A stretch of 64,000 bases of DNA, taken from NCBI GenBank assembly GCA_033961575.1, contig CM066736.1, positions 12,557,501-12,621,500 on the forward strand, written 5' to 3'. Of this stretch, positions 61,995 through 64,000 are shown one piece after another. The notes beneath the pieces were generated by a model. It had not been told where the DNA came from and made no database searches. It saw nothing but the letters and a program-made list of their open reading frames with translations. Source of the stretch: Aselliscus stoliczkanus (taxonomy: Eukaryota; Chordata; Mammalia; Chiroptera; Hipposideridae). Made by a program: the position numbers and the translations under genes. Positions within the stretch are counted from its first letter, which is position 1. Each line of letters opens with the position of its first letter.

Positions 61995-62458
61995 TTATAT
62001 TTCTATTGTTTGTTCACTGACCAACACCTACTTTTATTCCACAGATCACTAGCTTTATGGAGGTAACCTCTCCAGGGTAGAGACAGCATGGTGGGGCCAT
62101 AATTGGAGACCCTGCTGTACCCTGGCCCAGGGGTGGGCCTGTGCCATCTATCGTCTCCTTGGAATTTGATTCTGAGCAGAGGGACAAGGTACCTGGAGGG
62201 CCAAGGTTCTATTTCCATCCCATCAGTGGTGTCATGCCTAGATTCTACAGCCCGGGCTCCCTGGAGCATCCTTGGTTTATCCCCAAGGCCCATTCTCCCA
62301 CCGTTGGCTCCTGGAGCTCTGACTCCATTCCAATACACTCCCTTGCTGCTTAAGTCAGCCAGAGACTCTCTGCCATTCACAACTAATAGGCCCTGACTTG
62401 TACAGGTAAATAGTGTGTAAACTGGAAGCATCTGGCAAGGGTCCCCAATTCAGCCTAA
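61995..62458. other. Unassigned unique sequence
   Basis: Frames on both strands (97-142 codons) show no family resemblance. No repeat recognised. Confidence 0.4.
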
Positions 62459-62459
62459 A

Positions 62460-62575
62460 GGGGTCGGGGAGGCATCTTGGGAGAGGTAACATCTGAACTG
62501 AATCTTGCAGGATGAATAGAAATGAGTGAGACACAGAAGGGAGTGTGGGAAGGGCACACAGGCAGAAGAGAGGGT
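62460..62575 (-). mobile_element. L2 fragment
   Basis: 'gtaacatctgaactgaatct', 'tgcaggatgaatagaaatga' and 'gggaagggcacacaggcaga' follow antisense L2. Confidence 0.6.
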
Positions 62576-62579
62576 GCTC

Positions 62580-62772
62580 AGTAATAGTACCGTTTATGGG
62601 GTGCTTTTCTCACTTAGCCCCCACAATAACCTTTTGAGGTTGGTGCTAACCCGGCTCCCATTTTATAATTGAGGCTGAGAGAGGTGGCAGAATTTGCCCA
62701 AGGCCACCCAGCTAGTGAATGGCAGAGATGGGGTTTGAACACGGTTCTTTCCAGAGGCCTGATTTCACATTT
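62580..62772 (-). mobile_element. MIR
   Basis: 'tatggggtgcttttctcact', 'ttataattgaggctgagaga', 'ttgcccaaggccacccagct' and 'gatggggtttgaacacggtt'. Confidence 0.85.
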
Positions 62773-62774
62773 GA

Positions 62775-63300
62775 GGGTCATGGTCAGTCCCAAGTGAGCC
62801 AGTCAAGGGACCATTGTGCTCGGCCGGCCTCATCCTCCCTGGGGCAGTGGCCTTTCTGGTCATGTGATGCCCGTGTCAGGCAATCCCTGGGTATTCCTCG
62901 GGGAGGACTGCTGTGTGTACATGTGGAGCTAACAGCTGAGATGTTTTTATTTTCCTCAGAAAGAGCCATCATTTATTTCTTTTCAGGAGTGTGGGCAATT
63001 AGAGGAGCCCAGCAGCAGGCCCTGGCTAATTGCCTTTGTGTTCTATCTGAATGCATCCTCCATTGAGGTGGAGGGGGAGTGCTGGCCATTAGATGCTGGG
63101 AGGAGGTGAGGGAGCTTCCGAGAGCAGAGAGATCCTGGGATGCATCCAAGGGCAGGGCTGAGGAAGGGAAGGAGGCTCCTGGGGTGTGTGTGTAAGAGCT
63201 GGAGGATAGAGGTGTGGGAGGAGACGGGGTCTCGGCACCTGAACTAAGTGCCCCTCTTCCTAGTTCCTTCCTTTCTTCCTTGCCACTTCTTCATCCAATT
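62775..63300. other. Unassigned unique sequence
   Basis: No repeat recognised. 62930-63080 ('gcaattagaggagcccagca', 'gctaattgcctttgtgttct') is AT-balanced and could be conserved. Confidence 0.35.
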
Positions 63301-63327
63301 TATTCCTTTATTTTCTCTTTTCTTATT

Positions 63328-63682
63328 TATTTATTTATTTTTACTTTTTAAGATTTTTATTGGGAATTGGGAGAAGGAAACAGTGTTGGGGAATTGGGGA
63401 AGGGGAACATTGTATTTTTCCAGGATCCATCAGCTCCAAGTCCAGTCACAGCTTTCAATCTAGTTGCGGGGTGAAGGAGGCGAGGGGTGTAGCCCACCGT
63501 CCCATGCGGGAGTCCAACCGGCAACCTTGTTGTTAGGAGCACATGCTCTCACCCACTGAGCCATCCGGCCACCCATTGGCAGCTCAGCTCGGATGCAGCT
63601 CACTGGCCTATGTGGGAATCGAACTGGCGACCCCGCTGCTCAGAGCTCGTGCTCTTAATCAACTGCGCCACCCTGCCAGCCC
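63328..63682 (-). mobile_element. Dimeric Ves-like SINE (class B)
   Basis: Antisense tail 'aagatttttattgggaattg', then two tandem tRNA-type modules, each with a B-box complement ('gggagtccaaccggcaacct' and 'gggaatcgaactggcgaccc'), head 'aatcaactgcgccaccctgc'. The TSD TATTTTCTCTTTTCTTATT (63309-63327) versus TATTTTCTCCTTTCTCATT (63683-63701) has two transitions. Confidence 0.92.
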
Positions 63683-63921
63683 TATTTTCTCCTTTCTCAT
63701 TCAAATATTACTAGCTCTTTTTTGGAAATATTCAGTTAGAAAAACAGAAAAAAATAAAGTGGGACCTAAATTCACTACCCCAAACCAATCACTGTAAACA
63801 ATTTGTGATTGCCTGCTTCTATACTATTTTCTAATCTGCTTTTTAAAAAAACCAAAAAACAACTAAGCAGTATATATACATCATAAATACCTTTCTATGG
63901 CAGGAAGTTTTGTTGGCTACA

Positions 63922-63966
63922 TTGTATGTATGTATGTATGTATTTGTCTATTTATTTATTTATTTT
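63922..63966 (+). repeat. (TATG)n/(TTTA)n microsatellite
   Basis: TATGTATGTATG changes to TTATTTATTTAT within 45 bp. What follows to the window end ('ttgttgagtatctactatgt') is the start of an antisense MIR or L2. Confidence 0.88.
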
Positions 63967-64000
63967 TACCACTGTTTGTTGAGTATCTACTATGTGCTAG

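Noticed and set aside
62812..62836. 'tgtgctcggccggcctcatc' as a SINE head
   Set aside because: Only the GGCCGGCC word is shared; neither A-box nor B-box follows.

Overview
This is a stretch of mammalian nuclear DNA. I find no convincing protein-coding gene, exon, structural RNA gene, CRISPR array or prokaryote-type operon in it. All open frames are short (252 codons at most) and fall in transposon remnants, low-complexity DNA or chance frames. The window reads as intergenic or deep intronic DNA. The broad mammalian assignment is firm, because MIR, L2, MER5, Tigger, MLT1/MaLR-type LTRs and L1 3' ends are all recognisable. The young repeats are several tRNA-derived SINE classes whose heads read GGCCGGCCGAGTGGCGC, or Ves-like heads followed by 'cacatgggcc' and 'ccctccacaactagattgaa'. 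Alu, B1/B2, carnivore SINEs, Bov-tA and equine ERE are absent. From memory this fits a bat, possibly a rhinolophoid, but the species call is inference.

Layout. 1-5 kb: old MIRs, one complete long SINE (498-975) with an 18-bp target-site duplication (TSD), and two copies of an old repeat I cannot name. 5.5-9.0 kb: a densely nested block with an L1 in twin-priming (inverted) arrangement carrying two SINEs and a mariner MITE, an MLT1-type LTR split by a SINE, and a complete hAT-type MITE. 9-17 kb: MIRs, a second SINE-split MLT1 LTR, a pogo/Tigger transposase tail and two nearby short SINEs. 17-25 kb: long and short SINEs, an L1ME-like LINE with insertions, a MaLR LTR and some unique sequence with enhancer-like composition. 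26-28.7 kb: a HAL1/L1ME piece, a TATG microsatellite, an internally deleted L1 (ORF2 C-terminus plus 3' UTR) and a 150-bp polypurine tract. 29-33 kb: unique sequence, a MaLR LTR and a second hAT MITE with a perfect 8-bp TSD inside a MIR. 33-43 kb: an L2-rich domain and a repeat-free, CpG-retaining block at 37.5-38.06 kb. 43-48 kb: long SINEs, a TGG/TGA minisatellite, a dimeric SINE with a possible 3' transduction, a polypyrimidine tract and a non-autonomous Tigger. 48-57 kb: an LTR containing a 65-bp-period AT-rich minisatellite with a mariner MITE inside it, plus MIRs. 57-64 kb: further LTRs, a candidate conserved block at 59 kb, a MER5 split by an L1, MIR/L2 pieces and a dimeric SINE.

No genes act together here, so functional claims are limited to candidate regulatory sequence (CTCF-like motifs, conserved-looking unique blocks, MITE hairpins), all flagged as needing comparison with other genomes. 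The strongest direct observations are flanking duplications and nested insertions, which allow relative dating. I did not find a new biological system. The most interesting leads are the modular SINE family whose antisense strand stays open in all six copies, the hAT MITEs with alternative right ends, and the mariner MITE hairpins.
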